This document shows positions 11,188 to 21,570 of a stretch of 64,000 bases of DNA, one piece after another; the first letter of the stretch is position 1, and each line of letters starts with the position of its first letter. Source of the stretch: Jaltomata sinuosa (Eukaryota; Streptophyta; Magnoliopsida; Solanales; Solanaceae); the NCBI GenBank assembly GCA_003996215.1, contig QJPP01007246.1, forward strand, positions 682,001 through 746,000. Direction: 5' to 3'. A program made the position numbers and the translations under genes. The notes under the pieces were generated by a model, which saw only the letters and a program-made list of their open reading frames with translations, was not told the origin of the DNA and ran no database searches.

Positions 11188-11428
11188 CGTACCTTGATAT
11201 TCAAGCCGAGAACCCTCCCAATAGAAAACAAGCTTCCTCATCCAGAGGATAGTAAACACCATCCTTATGACCTTTTGAACTATAAATACTAATGGCATTT
11301 ACATTTTTTATCCCACCTCCCATCATATGCTTGGCCAATAAGCCAATCTGAGTCATCATTTTTGCCATAGTCTCATCTCTTTCCTCCTCCATTCTCCTCA
11401 TCTCACTAGTCATTATAGAGGAAGTAAT
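11188..11428 (-). pseudogene. gag: gag fragment of element F (Athila-like), between E and D
   Basis: The minus-strand frame 11413-11201 encodes a Met/Glu-rich helix (MTSEMRRMEEERDETMAKMM), a GGGIKNVNAI segment and an acidic DEEACFLLGGF motif, close to the gag remnant of element A at 220-410. It is the downstream continuation of the gag piece at 20744-21441: removing D rejoins the two in the same orientation. It is cut at 11187 by E. Confidence 0.8.
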
Positions 11429-11944
11429 TGTCGCGCCCTGAGGCTACCCCCTGGATGCAACATGGTACTTAGTGTCACTAGTGACCTCAAGCTAACCCAC
11501 GGCATGGCATATCTAAGTAAAACCAGTTTAAAGATATGTATTATGCGGAAAACCAAAGCAATTAAATATCTGAAAGAGGGAAGAACCCAAATGAAATCTA
11601 AATATATAAGAATCTGGTTTAGTACTGACTGAATAACAATACTAAAATAGCTGAATCTAGTCTATGTCTGAAAGGCCATCAAACTGAATAGGAGTTTCTG
11701 GGACATGCCCCCAGCTAACTCTAGCAAAACTGAAAACTGAAGATGATTACTGATATAAAGGCATGTCTATTGTCCCCGAACTATTGGGGACTCACCACTG
11801 AGCTACTGAGTATGGACCGGAGGTCAAGTTAGGTGCTATCTGGATGTTGGGTGCCTGAACCTACATCATGAAATGATGTAGCACAAAAGTATGCGTCAGT
11901 ACTTTTAATGTACTGAGCATGCAGGATACAAGCTGGACTGAACA

Positions 11945-11950
11945 ATATAT

Positions 11951-11983
<33 letters not shown>
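11945..11983. repeat. (TA)n microsatellite in 3' LTR of D
   Basis: Two TA runs separated by an extra A, about 39 bp in all. The same place in the 5' LTR (about 19130-19142) has only about 13 bp, and in B's LTR a short imperfect run. Confidence 0.9.
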
Positions 11984-13044
11984 ACTGAACATAAGAATAA
12001 ACATGCTGAGCTGTAACTGAGAGCTGTACTAAATGCAGTGACCAAGTACAAATCATCAAATAACATGATGATCTGAATACTGAACACGAGTACTGAATAC
12101 AAGGTCAATGCACATGAATCTGACTGTGGGAGATACTACTAACCGACATACCCCAAGCTGAGCTAACTGTGGGGCAACCTGTAACCCTGGATAGAAAGGC
12201 GTTCATCCCTTGCCAAGGGTAAAAATGAGTCTGACCTGGATCCACTGATGATGTCCACAAGGGACAAGGAGGTGCAGCCTTGTCTGACAACTGACTCCTT
12301 TAAACCTACGGTGGTGCCATAGTTTTGGGACTTGGGGATTGCTACTAAGGGTCATAGCCTAAGCTGACAACAAAGCCCTCATCCCTAGTCCTCTCAGTAC
12401 TAAGTCTACTCCCAACTGAATATAAGTTAGCATGCAAATATAACACTGGATAGCTCAAAATACTGATATAATATGATAATGCACACAACCAAGTTGTAGG
12501 ATATGACATTCAAATTCTGAAATCTCATCATTTGACATATTCTGCCTAACATGTATAATCTATAGAGTACTGAAAATTACAACAAGTTAGGGTTTTGAAT
12601 TTTGTACATGAACTATATTGATTCTCCAAGAAACATGGACTAAGCATTATATAATTCTATAATATCTGAATAGCAAGAATTCTCTACAGTCTATGAACCC
12701 TAGGTTTTTAGAATTTATGGAGAACTGAAGGGATTTGATTGAGTGATAGGGACCTAATGGGTGAAAGGAACCCACTAGTGAAATCCCACATACCTGTATG
12801 AATATTCTACGGTTGAACCTTTTGATTCTAAGAGGAACTTGGAGAAAACCTTTTTTGCCTTGTTCTTGAGAGAGAGCGTTCTGTTCTTGAGTGATTTAAG
12901 AGTAATGAGGGACAAATAGAGTTAAAAACCCTTTATTTACCCCCAAAATGACTTAGAATCAAAATTTAAAAAATTAGGAAAAGACCAGAATACCCCTGGG
13001 AAAGTTTAAAAGAATCTACAGAAAATCACGCTCAGGGACTATGG

Positions 13045-13470
13045 CTTGGTTGACGGACCGTCCTTCTGAATGATGGATAATCAACTGGAGTCGTGGTTCT
13101 GCCTATGGGTTTCAGGGCCTCTGGTCCTAGGAACAATGGTTCATCATGATGGTCCATCCTTCTGAATGATAGGTCATCGTTTGACCCATGGTTCCTGGGG
13201 CTGGAATCTGGGGTCCTCTGATATTGGGGAACCACGTACATCAGGTCGAGCCGTGGTTCAAAACCATGATCTTTGGTTTGACTCATGGTCCCTAGGATCA
13301 GAGCTAAGGGTCTACTGGATTTTGAACTATGGTTCAGGATGATGGGCCGTTCTTCTGAAACACAGTCCATTTTTAGAACTGTGGTTCTTAGAAAAGAACA
13401 AATACGCTACTATTTCATGGATTATGGCTCCCAACGACGTACCATTCTTTTGAACGATGGTCCATTGTTG
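13045..13470 (-). repeat. U3 palindrome cluster of 3' LTR of D (decayed)
   Basis: Copies of GACGGNCCGTC and of GAACCGTGGTTCC, many with substitutions (such as GATGGTCCATC). The equivalent block of the 5' LTR (20215-20660) is better preserved. Most changes I saw are C-to-T or G-to-A, as expected at methylated sites. Confidence 0.7.
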
Positions 13471-13567
13471 GAATTGTGACTTCTGCAAACTTAAACGTTT
13501 CTCTGAAATTTTATTTTCTACTGGTTTTCTAAGCTTAGTCTAAGCCTAGAAGTTCTGGGGTGTTATA

Positions 13568-13590
13568 ATATCTCCCTTTTGGGATCATTC
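13568..13590 (-). promoter_or_regulatory. polypurine tract of element D
   Basis: On the minus strand the purine-rich AAAAGGGAGATAT directly precedes the 3' LTR. It follows a TCGAGGACGAATG motif that is common at this site in Del/Tekay-type elements. Confidence 0.8.
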
Positions 13591-13793
13591 GTCCTCGAAT
13601 GAAGACAAAACAAGCTGAGTTTGGAGGGAAAGAGTTGTAATCCCTACCAATGGAGTACTAGAAACTGATATCTAGCTAAACTGAGTTCCATGAACATGCA
13701 AGTATGCTAAAATGCAAGGAAACCTGACGGAACAAGGTACTGGGACTGAATTACACAAGACTGAACTAAGATACTGAATAAGAACTATTTACC

Positions 13794-15120
13794 TCAAGCT
13801 GAAACTAAGTCGGAGGGAAAGAGATGAGGGTACTTGGACATCATGGCCGCTTCTGCTTCCCAAATAGCAACCTCTACGGACTGGTTCCTCCAGAAAACTT
13901 TGACTGAAGCAACTTCCTTATTTCTCAACCTATGAACCTGACGGTCAAGAATCTCAACTGGAACCTCCTCATAGGTGAGGCTATCCTTCACAGCTACACT
14001 TTCTAAGGGGACAATCGATGTCGGATCACCCACACACTTCTTCAGTAAGGAAATGTGAAAGACTGGGTGAACAGTTGTTAATTCTGCTAGCAACTCTAAC
14101 TTATAAGACACATTACCAACCCTTTTCAGGATCTTGTAAGGGCCTACATTCCTGGGACTGAGCTTCCCTTTCTTGCCGAGTCTCATCACACCCCTTATGG
14201 GTGACACTTTCAAGAAAACCCAATTATCACTTTCAAACTCTAAGTCTCTTCTCTTAACATCTGCATAGGATTTCAAACAACTCTCAACTGTCTTAAGCCT
14301 ATCTCTGATGAGCTGAACTTTTTCCATATCCTTATGAACCGAATCTGGTCCAATCAAGGCTGCTTCACCTACTTCAAACCAACTAACAGGTGATCTACAT
14401 TTGCGCCCATATAGAGCCTTGTATGGGGCCATCTGAATGCTGGAATAGTAGTTGTTATTGTAGGAAAACTCTATGAGAGGTAGGTGATCATCCCAACTAC
14501 CCTTGAAATCGATCATGCAAGCTCTCAACATATCCTCTAAAGTCTGAATGGTACGCTCTTTCTGACCATCCAACTATGGGTGAAATATTGTGCTGAGCTT
14601 TAACTGAGTGCCAAGACCTTTCTGGAATGACTTCTAGAAGTGAGATGTAAACTGAGGGCCTCTATCTGAGATGATAGACAAAGGAACTCCATGCAACCTG
14701 ACTATCCCACTTATGTAGAGCCTGGCATAATCTTCTGCTGAATTTGTAGTCTTGACTGCTAAGAATTGAGCTGACTTGGTAATTCTGTCCACTATTACCC
14801 AAATGGAATCGTGTTTCCTGCGAGTACGGGGTAGACCCGTTATGAAATCCATGTTAATGACTTCCCACTTCCAAGTAGGAATGCTAATCTCCTGAGTCAC
14901 ACCTCCTGGTTTCTGATGTTCTACCTTTACCTGCTGACAATTGGGACACTTGGCCATGAAATCTGTGATGTCCCTCTTCATGCCATTCCACCAATAGACT
15001 TCCCGTAGATCACGATACATCTTAGTGGCACCTGGATGAATGGAATATCTTGAACTATAGTCTTCTGTAAGGATTTGTTGCCTTAACTCACCCACATTTG
15101 GAACACACAAGCGACCCTGG
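13794..15120 (-). pseudogene. pol: integrase with chromodomain-like tail, element D
   Basis: One frame with two stops around 14574-14633. It shows the zinc-binding region (YSIHPG...WWNGMKRDI...CPNCQQVK), the catalytic core (INMDFITGLPR, IISDRG and the Glu in KERTIQ), the GPY/F module (LSPRNVGPYKILKRVG) and a C-terminal chromodomain-like block (VEILDRQVHRLRNKE...YPHLF). The enzyme would insert element cDNA; the chromodomain may steer insertion to heterochromatin, a known property of chromoviruses. The first zinc-ligand His of the usual HHCC set seems replaced (TEDYSS). Confidence 0.9.
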
Positions 15121-15167
15121 TAGTGAAGTACACCATCTCCCCCTTGGGAGAAAACCTCTACTCTCTA

Positions 15168-16700
15168 CTAATGAACTGAACCCTTCAACTGAAGCAATAT
15201 AGGGTCACTATCTTGTTTCTCCTTAGTCTCTGCTACTAGTGAAGATTCTGCTCTATTTTGAACTATCACACCACCTTCTAACATTTCCATAAGGAAAACC
15301 CCTATGCGAGCCAGCCGATGAACATCTCTGGCTAGTTCTCTCTTTTCTTCCTCAACATGAGACACACTACTCATAGACAGTATGTTGAGGGCATCAGCCA
15401 CTACGTTGGCCTTACCCTGATGGTATAGCACATTCATGTCATAATCCTTGAGGAACTCAAGCCATCTCTTATGACGAAGGTTCAAATCTTTCTGGGTGAA
15501 CACATACTGGAGGATCTTATGGTCTGTAAACACGTCAACATAGACACCATACAAATAGTGCCTCCAAATCTTTAGGGCAAACACCACCGCTGCAATCTCT
15601 AGGTCATGAGTTGGGTAATTCTTCTCATGGACCTTAAGCTATCTGGAGGATAAGCTATGACCTTACCCTGCTGCATTAAGACATAGAACAGGCCGACTCT
15701 GGATGCATCGCAATAAACCACAAAACCATCTGAACCCTCTGGTAGAGTCAAGATAGGAGTTGTAGTCAACCTGGTCTTCAGTTCTAAGAAACTCTGCCCA
15801 CACTCATCTCACCACTGAAACTTGACCTTTTTCTGAGTCAACTTGGTCAATGGGGAAGTTATAGATGAAAATCCCTCGATGAATCTTCGGTAATAACCAG
15901 CTAAACCTAAGAAACTTTTGATGTCAGTCAGAGAGGTGGGTCTGGGCCAGTGCTTTACTACCTTAATATTCTGGGAATCAACACGAATCCCTTCTTTGGA
16001 TACCACATGACTAAGGAAAGCGACCGACTGTAACTATAATTCACACTTGCTGAACTTAGAAAATAGTTGGCGATCCTTGATAGTTTGTAGAACAACCCTC
16101 AGATGAGTCGCATGCTCCTCTTCATTTCTAGAGTAAATGAGGATATCATTAATGAAGTCGATGACGAATAAGTACAAATACTATTTGAACACCCTGTTCA
16201 TTAAGTCCATGAAAGCTGCAGGAGACTTGGTTAGTCCAAAAGACATAACAACAAATTTGTAATGACCATACCGATTTCTGAAGGATGTTTTTGGGATGTC
16301 ATTATTTCTGACTCTTAGCTGATGATAGCCTGATCTGATGTCTATCTTAGAGAAATAACTGGCACCCTGAAGCTGGTCGAATAAGTCATCAATCCTGGGG
16401 ATAGGATATTTGTTCTTGATTGTGACTTTATTCAACCGACGATAGTCTATGCACATCCTGAGAGAACCGTCTTTCTTACGCACAAAAAAAACTGGAGCAC
16501 CCCATGGAGAGATGTTGGGTCTGATGAAGCCCTTATCTAAAAGGTCTTTCAACTGATCTTTCAATCCCTTAAGCTCAGCTGGGGCCATTCTATAAGGAGG
16601 AATTGAAATAGGCTGGGTATATGGAAGGAGATCAAATCTGAAGTCGATTTCCCTTTCTGGGGGAACTCCGGGAAGATCTTCTGGAAACACTTCTTAGAAA
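15168..16700 (-). pseudogene. pol: reverse transcriptase and RNase H of element D
   Basis: RT motifs in order: ISIPPYRMAPAEL, GFIRPNISPWGAPV, MCIDYRRLN, KIDIRSGYHQLR (first Asp intact) and MSFGL. The central FIDD box reads FIND: the Asp codon at 16150-16148 has become Asn, which should abolish polymerisation. The RNase H domain has the VYCDAS segment, then FTDHKILQYV and VVADAL. There are stops near 16180, in the 16020-16060 region and at 15807, and a frameshift near 15590-15700 between the RT connection and RNase H. Clearly inactive. Confidence 0.88.
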
Positions 16701-17238
16701 ATCACTGGCTATTGGGACTGACTCATGAGTTGGGGTTTCGGAGTTTGAGTCCTTAACTCGAACTAGATGATATATGTACCCTTTAGAAATCACCTTTCTG
16801 GTCTTAAGGTAGGAAATGAAATGACCTATAGGTGTTGAGCTACTACCCTTCCACTTTAGGATCGGCTCGTTAGGAAACTGAAACAGAATGATCCTAGTTC
16901 TACAATCAACTGAGGCATAAAAGGAGTGTAACCAATCCATGCCTAAAATCATATCAAAGTCTACCATTTCTAATTCTACAAGATCTGTTGAGGTGACTTT
17001 CTGGGAAATTGACTGGGCAATTTTTGTATACCCATCTAGCTATAATTGGGTCACCAACTGGAGTAGAGACATAGAAGGGTTCTAGGAGATTTTCTGGACT
17101 GGCAGCAAAGTTTACTGCTATATATGGAGTTATAAAGGAAAGTGTAGCCCCCGGGTCTAATATTGCAAAAACATCAGTAATAAAGACTCGTAACGTACCT
17201 GTGACCACATCGGGAGAATCTTCCTGGTCCTGACGACC
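16632..17238 (-). pseudogene. pol: protease of element D
   Basis: The retropepsin-like domain has the active-site segment ILDPGATLSFIT and, after a frameshift near 16960-17000, VDFDMILGMDWL. A second frame change near 16690 separates it from RT, where the reading runs off as Arg/Ser-rich nonsense while the true frame begins FPEDLPGVPPEREIDF. It would cleave the Gag-Pol precursor; inactive here. Confidence 0.87.
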
Positions 17239-18396
17239 CTAAAGTGCATATAACCTATTATGGCACTGACTGCCACCCATACCAGATGAGGCACCCTTCT
17301 GAGTAGGTTGACCTGTGGGAGCTACTTTAGAACCGGACTGAGTTTGAGGGTGAACATCCTTACCCTTCTGAGAAGCTGTGGGACAATCCCTCATCATATG
17401 GTCTGGCTTACCACATCCAAAGCAATTTTTGCTGCCTGCCATGCACTCACCTTGGTGGGTCTTACCTCACTTCTTACACATCAGATTAGTGTGCCCACTA
17501 GTAACCGAACCTTAGGACTTGGAGCCAGACGCTCTACCCCGTCGGTCCTTCCTGAACTTAGGCACTGGGGCACTAGCAGAAGATGAAGTTGGTGCTAAAT
17601 TTTTCTGTTGATACTAAGAGAGATTTCCACCCTCTGACTCATGCTGAAAGTGGTTATACTCATCTTCCCTATCCCTCTTAGCATCACATCCCCTTTCCTT
17701 GATCTTTTTCTCCTCAATCTGTTGAGCATAAGTAACTAACCTGGAGACGTCTATTTCCTTCACAAGCATGGCCGTCTTGCATTCCTTGACCACATCATCG
17801 GACACACCAGACACGAACTTGCTCATACGAGCTCGGGAGTCAGCTACTATCGCTGGAGCATACTTGGAAAACTGTGTGAACTTCAGAGCGTAGTCTTGTA
17901 CACTCATGTCATCCTGCCTCAAGTTGATGAATTCCTGAACCTTAGCTTCCCTGAGCTCTAATGGAAAGAATCTATCCAGGAAAGTAGTCCTGAACATATC
18001 CCAAGTCACTGGTCTTGCATTGGTACAATGGTATTCCTTTCAATGTTGGTACCAAGTGTAGGCCACTCACTTTAGTTGATAAGTGGCACCCTTGACTAAA
18101 GTGACACCCACAATGTCAATGACCTTCTGGATGTCCTCAAGGAACTCTTGGGGATCCTCTTCTTACTTGGACCCATGAAACGCTGGAGGGTTCATCTAAG
18201 TAAAGTCCCAGATTTTGGTTGCAGTAGCATTGACTTGAGGTGGATCTGGTACGACAACTTGCTGGTTGACCTGAGTGGTCATGGATTGAGCGAGCACTTG
18301 GAAGGCATCCCTGCATTCGGTATGAGTAACCTGCTCGTTTAAGGGGTCCACTGGGGCTGCTAGATGGTTTCTAGTGTTAGCTCTTCTTGGAGGCAT
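17239..18396 (-). pseudogene. gag: gag of element D
   Basis: The start ATG is at 18396 (MPPRRANTRN), about 215 bases inside the 5' LTR. It contains the gag core (WDMFRTTFLDRFFPLELREAK, MSVQDYALKFTQFSKYAP, FVSGVSDDVV) and a good zinc knuckle (CFGCGKPDHMMRDCP, about 17425-17380) that would bind the element RNA. Stops interrupt it near 18195, 18080, 18035, 17612 and 17465, so no full Gag can be made. Confidence 0.88.
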
Positions 18397-18597
18397 TTTT
18401 CTGAAATGCGAAGAGCACGAGTTAGAATAAGATCAATTAGAGTTCACACTCTATAGCATGAGCTGGAAAAGAAAGAATGGAAGTTATTCTTAATAATGTC
18501 TCATAGCCCATCCTCCATAAGTGTGGCGCGCTTCACACCCATGAAGAAGACTCTACTTGACGTGGCTTTCAGATATCCTAGGATACTTGAACCTTAT

Positions 18598-18609
18598 GCT
18601 CTGATACCA
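18598..18609 (-). promoter_or_regulatory. primer binding site of element D (initiator Met tRNA)
   Basis: On the minus strand TGGTATCAGAGC starts four bases after the 5' LTR end. It matches the usual plant chromovirus site for the initiator-Met tRNA. Confidence 0.9.
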
Positions 18610-18613
18610 AGTT

Positions 18614-20743
18614 TGTCACACCCCGAGGCTACCCCCAGGACGTGACACCGTGCTTAGTGTCACGACTGACCCCAAGCTAACTCATGGCATGTCATATCTA
18701 AGTAAAACCAGTTTAAAGATATGTATTGTGCAGAAAACTAAAGCAATTAAATATCTAAAAGGGGGAAGAACCCAAATGAAATCTGAATATATAAAAATTT
18801 GGTTTAGTACTGACCGAATAACAATACTTAAAGTGTTGAATCTAGTCTAGGTATGAAAGACCATCTAACTGAATAGGAGTTGCTAGGACATGCCCCCAGC
18901 TAACTCTAGCAAAACTGAAAACTGAAGATGAATACTGAAATAAAGACATGTCTATTGTCCCCAAACTATTGGGGACTCACCACTGAGCTACTGAGTACGG
19001 ACCGGAGGTCAATTTAGGCGCGATTTAGATGCCGAGTGCCTAAACCTACATCATGAAATGATGTAGCACAAAAGTATGTGTCAGTACTTTGAATGTACTG
19101 AGCATGCAGGATACATGCTGGACTGAACAATATATATATATAACTGAACATAAGAATAAACATGCTGAACTGTAACTGAGAGATGTACTGAATGCAGTAA
19201 CCAAGTATAAATCATGAAATAACATGTTGATCTGAATACTGAACATGAGTACTGAGTACAAAGTCAATGCACATGAATCTGACTGTGGGAGATACTACTA
19301 ACTAACATACCCCAAGCTGAGCTAACTGTTGGGCCAACCTGTAACCCTTGATGGAAAGGCGTTCATACATTGCCAAGGGTACAAACAAGTCTGACGTGGA
19401 TCCATTACTGATGTCCACAAGGGACAAGGAGGTGTAGCCTAGTCTGCCAGCTGACTCCTTCAAACCTACGGTGGCGCCGTAGTTCTGGGACTTGGGGATT
19501 ACTACTAAGGGTCATAGCCTAAGGTGACAGCTAAGCCCTCATCCCTATTCCACTCGGTACTAAGTCTACTTCTAACTGAATATAAACTAGCATGCAAATA
19601 TACCAATGGATAGCTCAAAATACTGATATAAATTGAGAATGCACACAACCAAGCTGTAGGATATGACATTCAAATTCTGAAATCTGATCATCTGACTTAG
19701 TCATCCTAACATGTATAATATATGGAGTCTGAAAATTACAACAAGTTAGGGTTATGAATTTTGTACATGAACTATACTGATTCTCTAAGAAAATTGACTA
19801 AGCATTATATAATTCCATAACATCTGAATAGCAAGAATTCTCTAAGGTCTATGAACCCTAGGTTTTTAGCATTTATGGAGAACTGAAGGGATTTAACTGA
19901 GTGATAGGGACCTAATGGGTGAAAGGAACCCACTAGTGAAATCCCACATACCTGTATGAAGATTCTACGGTTGAACCTTTGAATTCTGAGAGGAACTTGG
20001 AGAAAACCCTTTTTGCCTTATTCTTGAGAGAGAGCGTTCTGTTCTTGAGAGATTTGCTAAGTATGAGTGATTTTGGAGTAATGAGGGAGAAATAGAGTTA
20101 AAACCCCTTTAATTACCCCCCAAATAAATTAGAATCAAAATTTAAAAAATTGGGAAAAGACCAGAATACCCCTGGGAAAGTTTAAAAGAATCTACAGAAA
20201 ATCGCGCTCAGGGACTACGGCCTGGTTGACGGACCATCCTTCTGAATGATGGACCGTCAACTGGAGTCGTGGTTCTGCCTTTGGGTTTTAGGGCCTCTGG
20301 TCCTAGGAACAATGGTTCAATAGGACAGTCCGTCCTTCTGAACGACGGGCCGTCGTTTGACCCGTGGTTCCTTGAGCTGGAATCTGGGGTCCTATGATCC
20401 TGGGGAACCACGTGCATCAGGTAAAGCCTAGGTTCTAAACCACGATCCGTGGTTTGACTCGTGGTCCCTGGGATCAGAGCTGAGGGTCTACTGGATTTGG
20501 AACTATGGTTCAGGGCGATGGGCCATTCTTCTGAATGACGGTCCGTTGTTCGAACCGTGGTTCCTGAGACAGAATAGATAGGCTACTGTTTCAGGGATTA
20601 TGGCTCCCAACGATGGACCGTTCTTCTGAATGACGGTCCGTTGTTTGAACCGTGACTTCTGGGAACTTAAACTTTTCTCTGAAATTTTATTTTCTACTGG
20701 TTTTCTGATCTTAGTCTAAGATTGGAAGTTCTAGGGTGTTACA
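18614..20743 (-). repeat. 5' LTR of element D
   Basis: 2,130 bp, TGTCACACCCCGAGG to TAGGGTGTTACA on the plus strand (TG...CA ends intact). It pairs with 11429-13567. The U3 palindrome cluster is at about 20215-20660 and a shortened TA run at about 19130-19142. Confidence 0.92.
20215..20660 (-). repeat. U3 palindrome cluster of 5' LTR of D
   Basis: Repeated GACGGNCCGTC units, several arranged as facing pairs around CTTCTGAA (for example 20228-20258 and 20330-20360), which could form hairpins. Interspersed GAACCGTGGTTCC-type words are themselves inverted repeats. It lies 85-530 bp from the U3 terminus. Confidence 0.8.
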
Positions 20744-21441
20744 GTAACACCCGATGAAACATCATCTTGTCTAGTATTCCATGCTCTATAGAGTTTTTGT
20801 CATTCGATCTAAGAGAGCCAAAGAAACACCATAATTTTGGTCCATGAGAGTTCTACCTACGATCTTGTTAGCCACATATTTGTTCATATAGTCTAGTGCT
20901 CGATAGAAGCCTTAGAGAAGAACACCCTCTGGAAAACCATTGTTTGGACACAACAATAGCTTCTTCTTGAATCTAAGCCAACTTCAGGCAATGGCTCATT
21001 CGGTAGTTGTTGAAAATTGGTGATTTCATCTCTTAACTGCATAATACGGGAAGGTGGGAAAAATCTAACCAAGAAGGCTTCAACTAATTTGTTCCAAGTC
21101 GTAATGGATCCCTTCAAGAGCTCTTAAAGCAACGCAGTTGCTTCTCCCGTGAGAGAGAATGGGAACAACCAAAGTCGGATTGACTCTTAAGAAATATTGT
21201 GTATGTTGAAGGGATGACATATTTCGACAAAATTTTGGACATGCGGATTAGCATTCTCGTGGGCCAGCCCTCCAAATAGTCCTTTTATTTTTATCAAATG
21301 TAACATTGTATTTGTTACATGGAATACATCATTGCCAACAATTGGGGGTAGTCATATGGCTCCCACGACACCCTGGATAATGGGTTCGTCTTCCACGTCT
21401 ATGAATCCGTCTACACTTTCATGATCACCTATTTTGCTCAT
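20744..21441 (-). pseudogene. gag: gag N-terminal part of element F (Athila-like)
   Basis: A plausible start ATG at 21441 gives MSKIGDHESVDGFID; the frame then shows stops near 21352, 21188 and 21126. The core SITTWNKLVEAFLVRFFPPS and LRDEITNFQQLPNEPL is characteristic of Athila/Tat-type Gag. It runs into D at 20743 and resumes at 11428. Confidence 0.85.
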
Positions 21442-21544
21442 GATCCACCTATTAAAAAACCAACAAAAAGAATAAAAAGATAAAAGAGAACAAACACTTA
21501 ACAAAAGTGAATTAAACGACAATCAAATGGCAAATCAAGAATCC

Positions 21545-21563
21545 TTCTCCGGCAACGGTGCCA
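21545..21563 (-). promoter_or_regulatory. primer binding site of element F (Asp tRNA)
   Basis: On the minus strand TGGCACCGTTGCCGGAGAA follows the LTR after seven bases. It closely matches the 3' end of plant Asp tRNA, the usual primer of Athila elements, and differs from the Met-tRNA sites of the other elements. Confidence 0.85.
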
Positions 21564-21570
21564 TTTTTTA

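Larger units (their letters stand above)
11429..13567 (-). repeat. 3' LTR of element D
   Basis: 2,139 bp, from TGTCGCGCCCTGAGG to GGGGTGTTATA on the plus strand. The U3 terminus on the minus strand reads TATAACACC where the other copy has TGTAACACC, a G-to-A change. It aligns along its whole length with 18614-20743. The main length difference is a TA microsatellite (11945-11983). Confidence 0.9.
11429..20743 (-). mobile_element. Element D: complete, degenerate chromovirus (9.3 kb)
   Basis: Both LTRs, primer site, gag, protease, RT, RNase H, integrase with a chromodomain-like tail, and polypurine tract are present in the expected minus-strand order. The flanking pentamers are gtaat (11424-11428) and gtaac (20744-20748), a target-site duplication with one change. 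The host sequence on both sides is gag of element F. Internal terminal homology plus domain order PRO-RT-RH-IN identify Ty3/gypsy. The C-terminal VKVFWRN...WEAEA...YPHLF block points to the Tekay/Del group. Confidence 0.92.
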
